NCBI RefSeq assembly: GCF_004217145.1
Contig: NZ_SHKR01000015.1
Span: forward strand, 124,001 to 188,000
Reading direction: 5' to 3'
Source: Kribbella rubisoli
GTDB taxonomy: Bacteria; Actinomycetota; Actinomycetes; Propionibacteriales; Kribbellaceae
DNA: 64,000 nucleotides
The position numbers and the translations under genes are program-made. The stretch's first letter is position 1. Each line of letters opens with the position of its first letter. Of the stretch, positions 41,201 to 48,661 are shown in pieces. The notes beneath the pieces are model-generated. The model made no database searches and was not told the DNA's origin. It worked only from the letters and a program-made list of their open reading frames with translations.

Positions 41201-41673
41201 AGCGCCCCGGCCAGCTGGCCGGCATCACCGCGGCCGGTCCGCCGCCGACGCTGCCCGGCATGAGTGACATCGAGGCCGACATGGCCGACCTGTGGTCCAC
41301 CTCGATCACCACCACCAGCCACCCGATGGAGCGCGTCCGCGAAAAACTCCGCGCCGAAGGCATCCTGTCCGCCGCCCAACTCCGCGAAGCCCCCAACGGC
41401 ACCCGCGTCCGGGTAGCCGGCGTCGTCACCCACCGCCAACGCCCGGCCACCGCCTCCGGTGTCACCTTCATGAACCTCGAGGACGAGACCGGCATGGCCA
41501 ACATCGTCATCACCGTAGGCTGCTGGCACCACCACGCCGCCGTAGCCCGCAATGCCGCGGCACTCATCATCCGAGGCCGCGTAGAACGAGCCGGCGAAGT
41601 AACCAACCTCTCTGCCGAACACCTAGAACGCCTCCCCCTAGCCGCCCGCACCAAATCCCGAGACTTCCGCTAA
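38248..41673 (+). CDS. dnaE2: Error-prone DNA polymerase III alpha subunit DnaE2
   Basis: 1141 residues from ATG 38248; GGGAGG at 38234-38239 favours it over the in-frame GTG at 38239. N-terminal PHP domain (YAELHAHSNFSFLDGAS), the C-family polymerase palm with catalytic aspartates in PDIDVDFDSGRR (D460, D462), helix-hairpin-helix and a C-terminal OB domain (GVTFMNLEDETG). DnaE2 performs damage-induced mutagenic translesion synthesis, normally with ImuA' and ImuB; neither is in this window. The LexA box upstream agrees with SOS control. Confidence 0.95.
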   Translation: MGYNNPPIKWSELERKLSDRSRPGSHGGRPVTGDGGDSPAWSQHRGPYVPDTVHRPEHTVPYAELHAHSNFSFLDGASQPEDLIEAAVRQGLHALALTDHDGFYGAARFAEAAAAYSMPTVFGAELSLGLTGPQNGVADPEGSHLLVLAEGQDGYHTLAGAITEAQLAGGEKGKPVYVLEELAAVGRNHWLILTGCRKGLVRQALELGGHADGPAAAGRELDRLTGLFGKDRVVVELIDHHLPADTLRNRILADLAADRGLPVVATNNVHYATPAKHKLAAALAAVRARRDLDSMDGWLPPSGMAFLRSGEEMAVRFRRYDGAVARSVTLADQLAFDLARAKPKLPLRDVPDGHDPMSWLRELTFAGAARRYGTRAQRPDAYERLERELDVIEAKGFPGYFLIVEDIVRFAHDNGILCQGRGSAANSAVCYALGITAVDSILYNLPFERFLATTRAEEPDIDVDFDSGRREEVIQHVYSKYGRHNAAQVANVISYRPKSAVRDMAKALGYSVGQQDAWSKQVDGWSPEITSTEHDIPPQVVAMATELLKFPRHLGIHSGGMVLTERPVGEVVPIEHARMEKRTVLQWDKDDCAWMGLVKFDLLGLGMLAALQYCLDMVREQIGESWELHTIPREEAGVYDQLCRADSVGVFQVESRAQMATLPRLKPRRFYDLVTEIALIRPGPIQGGAVHPYIRRRTGEEPITYLHPKLRPVLERTMGVPLFQEQLMQMAMAVGEIDGDEADLLRRAMGSKRGIEKISSLKDKLYAGMAGNGITGDLADEIYEKIEAFANFGFAESHSISFALLVYSSTWLRLHYPAAFLAALLRAQPMGFYSPQSLVADARRHGVEVRRPHLHLSGVDAGLELLVDGQERTGPTGSPDCLADPQPLVGPFDPKAPFDNAAHRRDGVFAVRLGLSEVRTVGEKGAKLIVEERERGGPFTEMADLVRRTGITAAQVEALATAGAFDCFGLDRRQALWEAGRAAEERPGQLAGITAAGPPPTLPGMSDIEADMADLWSTSITTTSHPMERVREKLRAEGILSAAQLREAPNGTRVRVAGVVTHRQRPATASGVTFMNLEDETGMANIVITVGCWHHHAAVARNAAALIIRGRVERAGEVTNLSAEHLERLPLAARTKSRDFR

Positions 41674-41694
41674 CCCCACCCTCCGCACCCCAAT

Positions 41695-41729
41695 CGGCCA
41701 CCGCTTCGCGGCGGCTCAGTTGTTGGCCG
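41695..41729 (+). terminator. Possible terminator of dnaE2
   Basis: CGGCCA (41695-41700) can pair with TGGCCG (41724-41729), with an inner CCGC-ttc-GCGG hairpin, 22 bases after the dnaE2 stop. There is no long T run. Confidence 0.4.
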
Positions 41730-41920
41730 GCTTCGTCGGGGTGGAGTGTTGACGGGGATTCTGCCTGGTGGAGCAACGGCGAGCACGCAACGATTGGTAC
41801 GACCATCAATCCGACGGGCGTGCGACATATGCGTTGGCGAATCAGGCAGTCGTCGATGTAGACCAGCGGGTGTGGCCCGTTGGGCGGCGAGTCGTGGTGA
41901 ATGGTTCGGGGTCGGAAGCG

Positions 41921-41967
41921 CGAGTCGTGGATCTGGGTTGCTGGAGTCAGCCGAAATCCACGACTCG
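41921..41967. repeat. Twelve-base perfect inverted repeat
   Basis: CGAGTCGTGGAT (41921-41932) and ATCCACGACTCG (41956-41967) flank 23 bases that themselves contain GCTG-gagt-CAGC. A third partial copy of the left arm lies at 41887-41897. It could be a transcription terminator, a recombination site or part of a decayed element. Confidence 0.7.
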
Positions 41968-42121
41968 GCGAGCGTGCGCCGGGTGCATCGGGGCGGCCAG
42001 GTAATCGGTCGTGCTAAATTCGTGCGAAAGCGCGGGATTAGTTTCTAGTCCGGGGCGCAGCGGCGTACGACGCCGAAAGGGCAAGGCCCACCTACTCCAG
42101 TTCAACCCTGGGAGGGACGCC

Positions 42122-42748
42122 ATGCCCACACTCGAAACGTACAAGAAGCAAGCCAAGCAGCTCCTGCGATGGCACCGTGACGGCAACTACTCGGTCGGTG
42201 GCCGCATCCGCCAGCTGCCGCGATATCGCGATGTGACGGATCCCGAATCGCTCGCGCTGGAATTCAAGCTTGCGGACGCGCAGGAGATCATTGCGCTTGA
42301 GGCGGGCTACGACAGTTGGGCCGCGTTGAAGGCGGCCGTCGAGGATGCCTCGCCGCGATCACCCGAAGTTCCGAAGCCCGTCCTGCTCGGGGCCGCGCGG
42401 CCGGTCCTGTTCGTTCGCGATGTACAGGCGGCCGCCGAGTTCTATCGCGATCGCCTGGGGTTCGGTGTCGACTTTCTGCACGGGCACCCGCCGTTCTACG
42501 GCTCGGTGTCGCGCGACGACGCCACCTTGCACTTGCGGTTCGTGCACGAGCCGGTGTTCGCTGCGGACACCGCGCTCGAGGAAGGGCTCATCATGGCCTT
42601 CATCGAAGCTCGAAACGTCAAGGAGTTGTACGCCGAGTATCTCGCGGCGGGCGTGGAGCTGGCCCAGAAGCTCACCAAGCAGGCCTGGGGCGGCACCGAC
42701 TTCATCGTGCGCGACCCGGACGGCAACACAGTCGCCTTCGTCGGCTGA
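42122..42748 (+). CDS. VOC/glyoxalase-like protein with N-terminal helical domain
   Basis: 208 residues from ATG 42122 with GGGAGGG upstream; the longer open frame to 42011 has no start signal. Residues 1-72 (ETYKKQAKQLLRWHRDGNYSVGGRIRQLPRY...EAGYDSWAALKA) form a helical domain often seen before VOC or ankyrin domains in actinobacteria. Residues 80-208 are a vicinal-oxygen-chelate fold (ARPVLFVRDVQAAAEFYRDRLGF, FIVRDPDGNTVAF) as in bleomycin-resistance and glyoxalase-like proteins. The ligand is unknown. Confidence 0.85.
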   Translation: MPTLETYKKQAKQLLRWHRDGNYSVGGRIRQLPRYRDVTDPESLALEFKLADAQEIIALEAGYDSWAALKAAVEDASPRSPEVPKPVLLGAARPVLFVRDVQAAAEFYRDRLGFGVDFLHGHPPFYGSVSRDDATLHLRFVHEPVFAADTALEEGLIMAFIEARNVKELYAEYLAAGVELAQKLTKQAWGGTDFIVRDPDGNTVAFVG

Positions 42749-42793
42749 ACGAAGGCCGCAACTCGGAGCGCTCGGCCTGCAGCGAGGACTCGT

Positions 42794-43189
42794 TCAGGCG
42801 CGGGTGAATGTGGACGCCTGGAAGATCCGCTCTTGGGTTGTGCACGGGACGAGGTTGAGTCTGGCTGTGTCTACGAAGCCTCCGCCGATGTCAACCTCGT
42901 CGCCCGGGCGGGCGGCTGGTTGGCCTGTTGCGTCGATCAGGGTTGGGGTGTCGTCGCGCAGTTCGACACCCCAGCCCGGAGGCCAGGCGACATCGACGTC
43001 GTGGAGGGTGTGGGTGCCGGGTGCGGTGCTGACGGGGATGCGGACTACCAGGCAGTTGGTTGACGTGTCGATCTCGAGGGTTCCCATCAAGCGGGCCTGT
43101 AATGCCACGGTAGGAAGTTCGCGTTGAACAGTCAGCCCAGGCAGCTGAGCATCGTGGCTCTGGTTCGGATCGGAATTCATACCAGTCAT
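42794..43189 (-). CDS. Hypothetical protein
   Basis: 131 residues from ATG 43189, with AGGGAAG four bases upstream. The longer open frame to 43303 would run into the methyltransferase gene. The protein has no signal peptide or membrane segment; it is rich in beta-prone stretches (GTLEIDTSTNCLVVRIPVS, HDVDVAWPPGWGVELRDDTP). I do not recognise a family. Divergent from the methyltransferase at 43273. Confidence 0.55.
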   Translation of the reverse strand: MTGMNSDPNQSHDAQLPGLTVQRELPTVALQARLMGTLEIDTSTNCLVVRIPVSTAPGTHTLHDVDVAWPPGWGVELRDDTPTLIDATGQPAARPGDEVDIGGGFVDTARLNLVPCTTQERIFQASTFTRA

Positions 43190-43272
43190 CTGCTTCCCTG
43201 AGCGGCCGACGCCCAATGACATCCTTCGTCCTCGTACTTCGATGCTAACCGCGGGCTGGGTAGCGTCGAAGG

Positions 43273-44055
43273 ATGAGTGATGGGGAGCGGTTGGAGCTTG
43301 CATCGGCGTTCGGGGTGGCGGCTTCTGCTTATGCGCAGCATCGGCCGGGTTATGCGCACGAAGCGGTGGGGTGGGTGTTGGAGGGGGCGCCTGGTCGGCG
43401 GGTGCTTGATCTTGGGGCTGGGACGGGGAAGTTGACGGCGGCGTTGGTGGAGTTGGGGGCTGACGTTGTTGCGGTTGAGCCTGATGCGGCGATGGTGGGG
43501 GAGTTGCGGCGGGGGTTGCCGGGGGTGCGGGCGTTGGCGGGTGGTGCTGAGGGGATACCGCTGCCGGATGGGGCGGTTGATGTGGTGGTGGCCGGGAATG
43601 CCATGCACTGGTTCGACATGGCTGTTGCTGGGCCGGAGATCGCCAGGGTGCTTGTGCCTGGTGGCGTTCTCGCCGGGTTGTGGAATGTCATGGACGACCG
43701 GGTCGAGTGGGTTGACGGGCTGGCTCAGGTGAGTGGGCCCGCGGCGATCGGTCCGCGCGACACGCCTGCGAGTTGGCGGGTCGAGGCGGCCGGCATGCAG
43801 CTCCCGGGGGCGTGGTTCGGTGAGCCGGAGCAGGCCGAGTTCCCGCACGGGCAGCGGCGTACGGCGGATTCGCTCGTCGCGACCCTCGCCACCCGCGCGG
43901 GCATGTTGGTGATGCCGGACGGCGAACGGGACGCCACGCTGGCCCGCATCCGCGCGTACCTCGCGACCAGACCAGAGACCGCGCAGGGCGAATTCACCCT
44001 CCCGATGCTGACCGCAGTACTGCGGGTCACGCGCCTCCGCGAGGTGGGCGGTTGA
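43273..44055 (+). CDS. Class I SAM-dependent methyltransferase
   Basis: 260 residues. The SAM-binding motif I is VLDLGAGTGKLT, followed by VVAVEPDAAM, the post-I acidic residue, and DVVVAGNAMHWFD as motif II/III, typical of the methyltransferase 11 family (UbiE/SmtA-like) of unknown substrate. TAGCGT at 43261-43266 is exactly six bases before ATG 43273, suggesting a leaderless mRNA. The first 470 bases use many G/T-ending codons while the rest is C-rich. The end overlaps the convergent membrane-protein gene by 29 bases. Confidence 0.87.
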   Translation: MSDGERLELASAFGVAASAYAQHRPGYAHEAVGWVLEGAPGRRVLDLGAGTGKLTAALVELGADVVAVEPDAAMVGELRRGLPGVRALAGGAEGIPLPDGAVDVVVAGNAMHWFDMAVAGPEIARVLVPGGVLAGLWNVMDDRVEWVDGLAQVSGPAAIGPRDTPASWRVEAAGMQLPGAWFGEPEQAEFPHGQRRTADSLVATLATRAGMLVMPDGERDATLARIRAYLATRPETAQGEFTLPMLTAVLRVTRLREVGG

Positions 44056-44569
44056 AGATGCGGCGCAGGCGGTTCAGCGCCTGATCGGTGAACAGGCCGG
44101 TGAGCGCGCCGGTCAGGACCAGTACGGCGACGCCGGCGCTGGAGGTGGACTCGTCGCCAATGCTGATGAGGCCGGTGTTCACGGCGATCACCGAGACCGA
44201 GGCGAGCAGCGCGGACCACAGCGGACGCATGATGTACCACGCGACCTGGTGATTCGGGCTCGACGTCCGAGCGAACGTCATGCTCTGCTGGATGACGCTG
44301 CCGACCGCACCCGCCGCGGCGCCGACGATGAGCAGACTCATGTTCAGCGTGATCGAGAAGTCGACCGGCCAATGAGCTGTCCGGCTCGCGACCTGATGCG
44401 GCCCGACGGCCTCCTGAGCTGCGACCAGGTGCTCGGCCAGCCCGTACGCCGCGACGAGACACGGCAGCGCGATGACAGCCTGGGCAATGTTGATCGTGAC
44501 GATCAGACGACGGTGAGAACGCCGTACGGTCCTGGTCCGCCTCCGATGTGGTTCGAGTGTGTTGCTCAT
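44027..44569 (-). CDS. Small integral membrane protein of unknown function
   Basis: 180 residues with a basic N-terminus (HRRRTRTVRRSHRR) and four hydrophobic segments at about 22-46, 74-94, 110-130 and 140-160, ending in an arginine-rich cytoplasmic tail. No family recognised. It stands alone between the methyltransferase and the IMPase variant. Confidence 0.65.
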   Translation of the reverse strand: MSNTLEPHRRRTRTVRRSHRRLIVTINIAQAVIALPCLVAAYGLAEHLVAAQEAVGPHQVASRTAHWPVDFSITLNMSLLIVGAAAGAVGSVIQQSMTFARTSSPNHQVAWYIMRPLWSALLASVSVIAVNTGLISIGDESTSSAGVAVLVLTGALTGLFTDQALNRLRRIFNRPPRGGA

Positions 44570-44644
44570 GACAAGTTCCTCCCCCTTAACCAGACGGAGT
44601 CATCGACAACCCACCGCGATACATGAGAAATCCGCCTTAAGCAG

Positions 44645-45433
44645 CTACTCGAAACTGCCGGCTTTCGACTCGGATAGCTGCGGGGCTAGGAAGCCGAGTA
44701 GTTGGGTGTGGGTTTCGGGGGAGGCGGAGGCGAGGAGGCCGGGGGTGGTGTGGAGAGGGTCGCCGTGGAAGTTGGTGACGGGGAGTCCGGCGGCTTGGCA
44801 GAGGATGGTGCCGGCGGTGAAGTGGACGCTGGTCGGGCTGACGTTGTCGGCGATGTAGGCGGCTTGGCGGCCTACGGCTACCCAGGCCAGGGCGAGGGTG
44901 GTCGAGAAGACGCGGAGGGCGAAGGCGGCGCGGAGCTTCTCGTCTGTCAGGAGTTGGGCGCCCAGGAACGGCCCGGTGCCGTCGACGTCGATGTCCACAA
45001 GCCGCGAGACCGCGGAGGGTACGGCGCGCCGCTCGGCGCCGTTCTGACGGATGAAGACCGTGGTGCCGTCGGTCCAGAAGATCTCGTGGGTCAGGGGCTG
45101 GGCCACCGCGGCGACATCGCCGCTCGGACTGCGAAGTGCGACGTTCACGGAGAACAGCGGATTCTGAGCCGCGAAGTTGAGCGTCCCGCAGAGCGGGTCG
45201 ACCAACCAGGTGCGGTCCGCCTCGCCGCTGGCGCCGTACTCCTCGCCGACGACCGCGTCGTCCGGGCGGGCGCCCTGGATGACCGCCATGATCGCGCGTT
45301 CGGATTCGAGGTCGGCCTCCGTCGCGAAGTCGGTCCCCACCTTCGCGTACCGCTCCAGCTGACCGCCGAATCTCTCCCGGATCACCGCAGCGCCGGCCTC
45401 CGCGGCCGCAACCGCCACCTCAGCATCATCCAT
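44645..45433 (-). CDS. Inositol monophosphatase-like protein with altered metal ligands
   Basis: 262 residues from ATG 45433. The fold markers are present (TEADLESERAIM, GEEYGA, WLVDPLCGTLNFA, SVHFTAGTILCQAAGL). In active IMPases the motifs read DPxDGT and WDxAAG and their aspartates bind magnesium. Here the second Asp is Cys82 and the last is His204. The first Asp (D79) and the GEE glutamate are kept. It may have weak or different phosphatase activity, or bind a ligand without catalysis. It lies 37 bases after the MarR stop on the same strand. Confidence 0.82.
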   Translation of the reverse strand: MDDAEVAVAAAEAGAAVIRERFGGQLERYAKVGTDFATEADLESERAIMAVIQGARPDDAVVGEEYGASGEADRTWLVDPLCGTLNFAAQNPLFSVNVALRSPSGDVAAVAQPLTHEIFWTDGTTVFIRQNGAERRAVPSAVSRLVDIDVDGTGPFLGAQLLTDEKLRAAFALRVFSTTLALAWVAVGRQAAYIADNVSPTSVHFTAGTILCQAAGLPVTNFHGDPLHTTPGLLASASPETHTQLLGFLAPQLSESKAGSFE

Positions 45434-45470
45434 ACCGGCATCCAACACGACGCCGGGACCGGTCGGCAGC

Positions 45471-45953
45471 TCAGCGCCGGTACACCTCGCTGAGATTGCC
45501 CTCCGGATCGACCGACTCCAGGATCGCTCCGGTGATGTCGGCCAGCTGCGAGATCTGCTCAGGCGTGAGTACGTCGATGACGTGCCGGCGGACCGTTGCG
45601 ACATGGCCGGGCGCGGTCGCGCGGATCTTCTTCCAGCCCTCAGCGGTCAACCGTGCATTCGTCGCCCGCGCATCCTCCGGGCAAGGGAACCGCTCGACGA
45701 TCCCGCGGTCCTCCAGCCGCTTCACGACGTGTGACAGGCGGGGGAGGGTCGCGTTCGTTCGCTGGGCCAGCGCGGTCATGCGGAGCGTGCGCTTCGGCGC
45801 CTCGGACAGCATCGCCATCACGTAGTACTCGTAGTGCGTCAGCTCCGCGTCGCGCCGGAGCTGGGAGTCGAGTACGCCGGGCAGCAGCTCGAGTACGGCG
45901 GCCAGCCGCACCCACGCGGTCATCTCCGCGTCGTCCAGCCATCGAGTGCTCAT
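45471..45953 (-). CDS. MarR family transcriptional regulator
   Basis: 160 residues: winged helix-turn-helix with RMTALAQRTNATLPRLSHVVKRLEDRGIVER as recognition region and DARATNARLTAEG as the wing. It is divergent from the reductase at 46040. GTTGTAGCTACAAC between them is a likely operator, so the regulator probably controls both itself and the reductase. CAGAAT lies six bases before the ATG on this strand, suggesting a leaderless mRNA. Confidence 0.9.
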   Translation of the reverse strand: MSTRWLDDAEMTAWVRLAAVLELLPGVLDSQLRRDAELTHYEYYVMAMLSEAPKRTLRMTALAQRTNATLPRLSHVVKRLEDRGIVERFPCPEDARATNARLTAEGWKKIRATAPGHVATVRRHVIDVLTPEQISQLADITGAILESVDPEGNLSEVYRR

Positions 45954-45975
45954 CTCAATATTCTGGCAGCAAAAG

Positions 45976-46023
45976 GTTGTAGCTACAACTTTCCTGCGCT
46001 ACCGTGATGGTTGAACGCACAAC
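45976..46023. promoter_or_regulatory. MarR operators and divergent promoter
   Basis: The 14-base perfect palindrome GTTGTAGCTACAAC (45976-45989) supplies TTGTAG as -35 on both strands. Plus: TTGTAG (45977-45982), 17 bases, TACCGT (46000-46005). Minus: TTGTAG, 17 bases, CAGAAT, six bases, ATG 45953. A second half-site pair, GTTG-aacgca-CAAC (46010-46023), covers the plus-strand transcription start. Confidence 0.65.
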
Positions 46024-46039
46024 TAAAAGGAGCTTGAGC

Positions 46040-46612
46040 ATGACGCACGTCAGCATCATCGGTAGCGGCAACATGGGGCAGGCAATCTCGTCGGTCGTCG
46101 CCAGGGGCGGCAACACCGTCGAGCTGTTCAACTCCACCGACAAGGACAAGCCGGTCACCGGCGACGTCGTGATCCTCGCCGTGCCGTACCCGGCCATCGA
46201 CCAGGTCCTCGCCGATCGCGCCGACCAGTTGAGCGGCAAGGTCGTCGTCGACATCACCAACCCGCTGAACTTCGAGACCTTCGACTCGCTGGTCGTGCCG
46301 GCAGACGGTTCGGCGGCGGCCGAGCTGGCCGAGAAGCTGCCGGACTCCAAGGTTCTGAAGGCTTTCAACACCACGTTCGCGGCGACGGTCGCGTCGGGCC
46401 AGGTGGGCGAGGTTCCGACCACCGTCCTGATTGCCGGCGACGACGCCGACGCCAAGGCGCAGTTCGCCGGGATCGTGTCCGCGGGCGGGCTCAAGGCGGT
46501 CGACGCCGGGCCGTTGAAGCGGGCACGCGAGCTCGAGGCGGTCGGGTTCCTGCAGCTCACGCTCGCGGTCGGCGAGAAGGTCGCCTGGACCGGCGGTTTC
46601 GGCCTGGTCTGA
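46040..46612 (+). CDS. NADPH-dependent F420 reductase-like (coenzyme F420/NADP oxidoreductase family)
   Basis: 190 residues from ATG 46040, with AAAAGGAG seven bases upstream. The Rossmann motif SIIGSGNMGQAIS and the family pattern VVVDITNPLNFETFDSLV, KVLKAFNTTFAAT, RARELEAVGFLQLTLAV match the Fno-like/NAD-binding F420 oxidoreductase family. It may transfer hydride between NADPH and F420 or another acceptor. Likely repressed by the divergent MarR protein. Confidence 0.87.
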   Translation: MTHVSIIGSGNMGQAISSVVARGGNTVELFNSTDKDKPVTGDVVILAVPYPAIDQVLADRADQLSGKVVVDITNPLNFETFDSLVVPADGSAAAELAEKLPDSKVLKAFNTTFAATVASGQVGEVPTTVLIAGDDADAKAQFAGIVSAGGLKAVDAGPLKRARELEAVGFLQLTLAVGEKVAWTGGFGLV

Positions 46613-46621
46613 GAACCTCGG

Positions 46622-47251
46622 CTAACGCAGCAACGCGAGCCGTACCCCGAGGCCGATGAAGATCCCGCCCGTCGCCGTGTCGATCCGGCGGCGGGCCGTA
46701 CGCCGGGATCGCAGCCAGCCGCCGATCCGCCCGGACAACAGGCCGACCGTGCCGTCGACAAGGAACTCCAGCACGATCAGGATCGCGCCGAGCGCCGCGA
46801 ACTGCAGCCACACCCGACCGTGCTCCGGCACCACGAACTGCGGCAGGAACGCGATTGTGAACGTCACCATCTTCGGGTTGAGCAGGTTCGTGCTCAGTCC
46901 GGTCAGATAAGCCCTCCGCCCAGACATCGCCGCGCCGGCCGGCGCATCGTCGATGGCGTCGTTCCGATGCCGGATCGTCTGCACCCCGAGGTAGATCAAG
47001 TACGCAGCACCAACAACCCGCACTGCGGTGAACGCAACTGGCACCGCCGCGAACAGCGCAGCCAAACCAGCCGCCGCCACCGCGACGTGGACAGCCTCAC
47101 TCGTCGCAACCCCGGCCGTCGCCAGCAAGCCGGCCCGCGGGCCGCTGCGCATCCCGCACCCGAGGATGAACAACATGTCCGGCCCGGGCGTGATCATCGC
47201 GATGGTCGTCGTCAGCAGAAACGCGAGCAGCAGGTGCTGGTCGATCGGCAT
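46622..47251 (-). CDS. LysE/RhtB family exporter
   Basis: 209 residues from ATG 47251. Six transmembrane segments; the N-terminus LLLAFLLTTTIAMITPGPDMLFIL and the NPKMVTFTIAFLPQFV motif are hallmarks of the LysE/RhtB amino-acid efflux family. It should export amino acids or related metabolites. It converges on the reductase with nine bases between stops. Confidence 0.9.
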   Translation of the reverse strand: MPIDQHLLLAFLLTTTIAMITPGPDMLFILGCGMRSGPRAGLLATAGVATSEAVHVAVAAAGLAALFAAVPVAFTAVRVVGAAYLIYLGVQTIRHRNDAIDDAPAGAAMSGRRAYLTGLSTNLLNPKMVTFTIAFLPQFVVPEHGRVWLQFAALGAILIVLEFLVDGTVGLLSGRIGGWLRSRRTARRRIDTATGGIFIGLGVRLALLR

Positions 47252-47294
47252 CCCCCGATCGTCGCACGGCCGTCGGACAATTCTGACCGAATGC

Positions 47295-47310
47295 GGGCAA
47301 GCGCTTACCC
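47295..47310. promoter_or_regulatory. LacI-type operator
   Basis: GGGCAAGCGCTTACCC is a 16-base palindrome with one mismatched pair around the AAGCGCTT core typical of LacI/GalR-family sites. It lies 32 bases before the BNR-protein start at 47343. No LacI-family gene is in the window. Confidence 0.6.
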
Positions 47311-47342
47311 TCGGCACTTCACCGATGGAACACTGGGCGACC

Positions 47343-48638
47343 ATGGATGCGCCTCGAGTGATCAATGACAACGGTGCTTGGTGCTGGTTCCAGGACGAGC
47401 GGGCCTTGGTCGATCCGGAGAGCGGCCTGCTGGTCGCCGGTTCGATCGCCGCGCCCGAGGGCCCCGGCGGAGACGAACGGGCCGGCAACGTCGAGCTGAC
47501 CGTCGTAGAACTGCAGTCAGGCGAGAGCCAGGTCGTCGTACTGCATGAGCAGTTCGAAGCCGACGATCACGACGTACCGGCGTTGTGGCGGCGACGGGAC
47601 GGTCGTTGGCTGGCGGTGTACACGAAGCACAAGACCGACGACCTGACCCGTTGGCGGATCAGCGAGCCCGGCGATCCGCGCACGTGGGGACCGGAGCAGA
47701 CGTTCGACTGGAGCGAGTTCACCGGCGGCCGCGGCGTCACCTACTCGAACCTGCATGAGCTCGACGGCCGCCTCTACTGCTTCGCCCGTGCGGTGAACGA
47801 TGACCCGTGCGCACTCGTATCCGACGACGAGGGTGACACCTGGGAGTACGCCGGCAAGCTGTTCACCCGCCCGAAGGTCGGGTACGTCAACGGCTACACG
47901 CGCTACGTCTCGACGCCGACGCGCGTCGACCTCATCACGACCGACCACCACCCGCGCGACTACAACAACTCGATCTACCACGGCTATCTCGAGGGCGGCG
48001 CTCTGCACCGGACCGACGGCGCTGTGGTGGATGCCAAAGCGCTCGACGCCGACGCGCCGTCGCAGGTGGAGCTGACCAAGGTCCTCGCCGCGGACTCGGT
48101 CTGGGACGGCGAGCCGATGACGCACTGCTGGACCGTGGACATCCGCCGCGGCGATGACGGCTCGCTCGCTGCGGTGATGCTCGCTCGCCACGACGTACCG
48201 GAGAGGCCGGAGGATGCGTTCGCTCGGCAGCATCCGGTGCCGGATCACCGCTTCTTCTACGCACGTCTGGCGCCGGGCGGCACGTGGCAGGTGCGGCAAC
48301 TGGCGAAGGCCGGCCACGGTCTGCTGGTGCATGAGAACGACTACACCGGCCTGGTCGCGATCGACCCGTACGACCTTGACTCGCTCTATGTCTCGACGCC
48401 GATCGACCCGCGCGACGGCGCCGCACTGAAGCATCACGAGATCTTCCACGCCCGCATGAACGACGCCGGGACAACGTGGACGCCGGTCACCGAGGGCTCC
48501 ACCGTCGACAATCTCCGGCCGATCGTCGCGCCCGGCGATCCGGCTCGCGTCCCGCTGCTCTGGTTCCGCGGCGAGATGACGGCCTCGCAGCACTATGCGT
48601 GTGAGGTCGTCCTCCTGGATCGCCCGCGACAGACATAA
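47343..48638 (+). CDS. BNR-4 repeat (sialidase-like propeller) protein
   Basis: 431 residues from ATG 47343; ATG 47325 in frame is possible. No signal peptide is present, so cytoplasmic. Asp-box-like segments (CALVSDDEGDTWEYAG, TTWTPVTEGST) and repeated Trp/Asp strands fit a beta-propeller of the BNR-4 family, found with enzymes that degrade plant or algal polysaccharides. The start NDNGAWCWFQDERALVD is characteristic. A LacI-type operator lies upstream, so it is probably induced by a sugar. Confidence 0.78.
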   Translation: MDAPRVINDNGAWCWFQDERALVDPESGLLVAGSIAAPEGPGGDERAGNVELTVVELQSGESQVVVLHEQFEADDHDVPALWRRRDGRWLAVYTKHKTDDLTRWRISEPGDPRTWGPEQTFDWSEFTGGRGVTYSNLHELDGRLYCFARAVNDDPCALVSDDEGDTWEYAGKLFTRPKVGYVNGYTRYVSTPTRVDLITTDHHPRDYNNSIYHGYLEGGALHRTDGAVVDAKALDADAPSQVELTKVLAADSVWDGEPMTHCWTVDIRRGDDGSLAAVMLARHDVPERPEDAFARQHPVPDHRFFYARLAPGGTWQVRQLAKAGHGLLVHENDYTGLVAIDPYDLDSLYVSTPIDPRDGAALKHHEIFHARMNDAGTTWTPVTEGSTVDNLRPIVAPGDPARVPLLWFRGEMTASQHYACEVVLLDRPRQT

Positions 48639-48661
48639 TAACAAGCGGTACCATCTCATCC

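Larger units (their letters stand above)
41674..42121. other. Gene-poor stretch with inverted and direct repeats
   Basis: This 448-base stretch has no frame I recognise; two open frames (41746-42048 and 41768-42004) lack ribosome binding sites and family features. It contains a possible dnaE2 terminator (41695-41729), the 11-base direct repeat GCGAGTCGTGG at 41887-41897 and 41920-41930, and a 12-base inverted repeat at 41921-41967. GC content appears lower than in neighbouring genes. It may be a gene relic. The last part must hold the promoter of the VOC gene at 42122. Confidence 0.6.

Noticed and set aside
41746..42048. 100-codon open frame between dnaE2 and the VOC gene
   Set aside because: No ribosome binding site, no recognisable domain, and it spans the inverted repeats.
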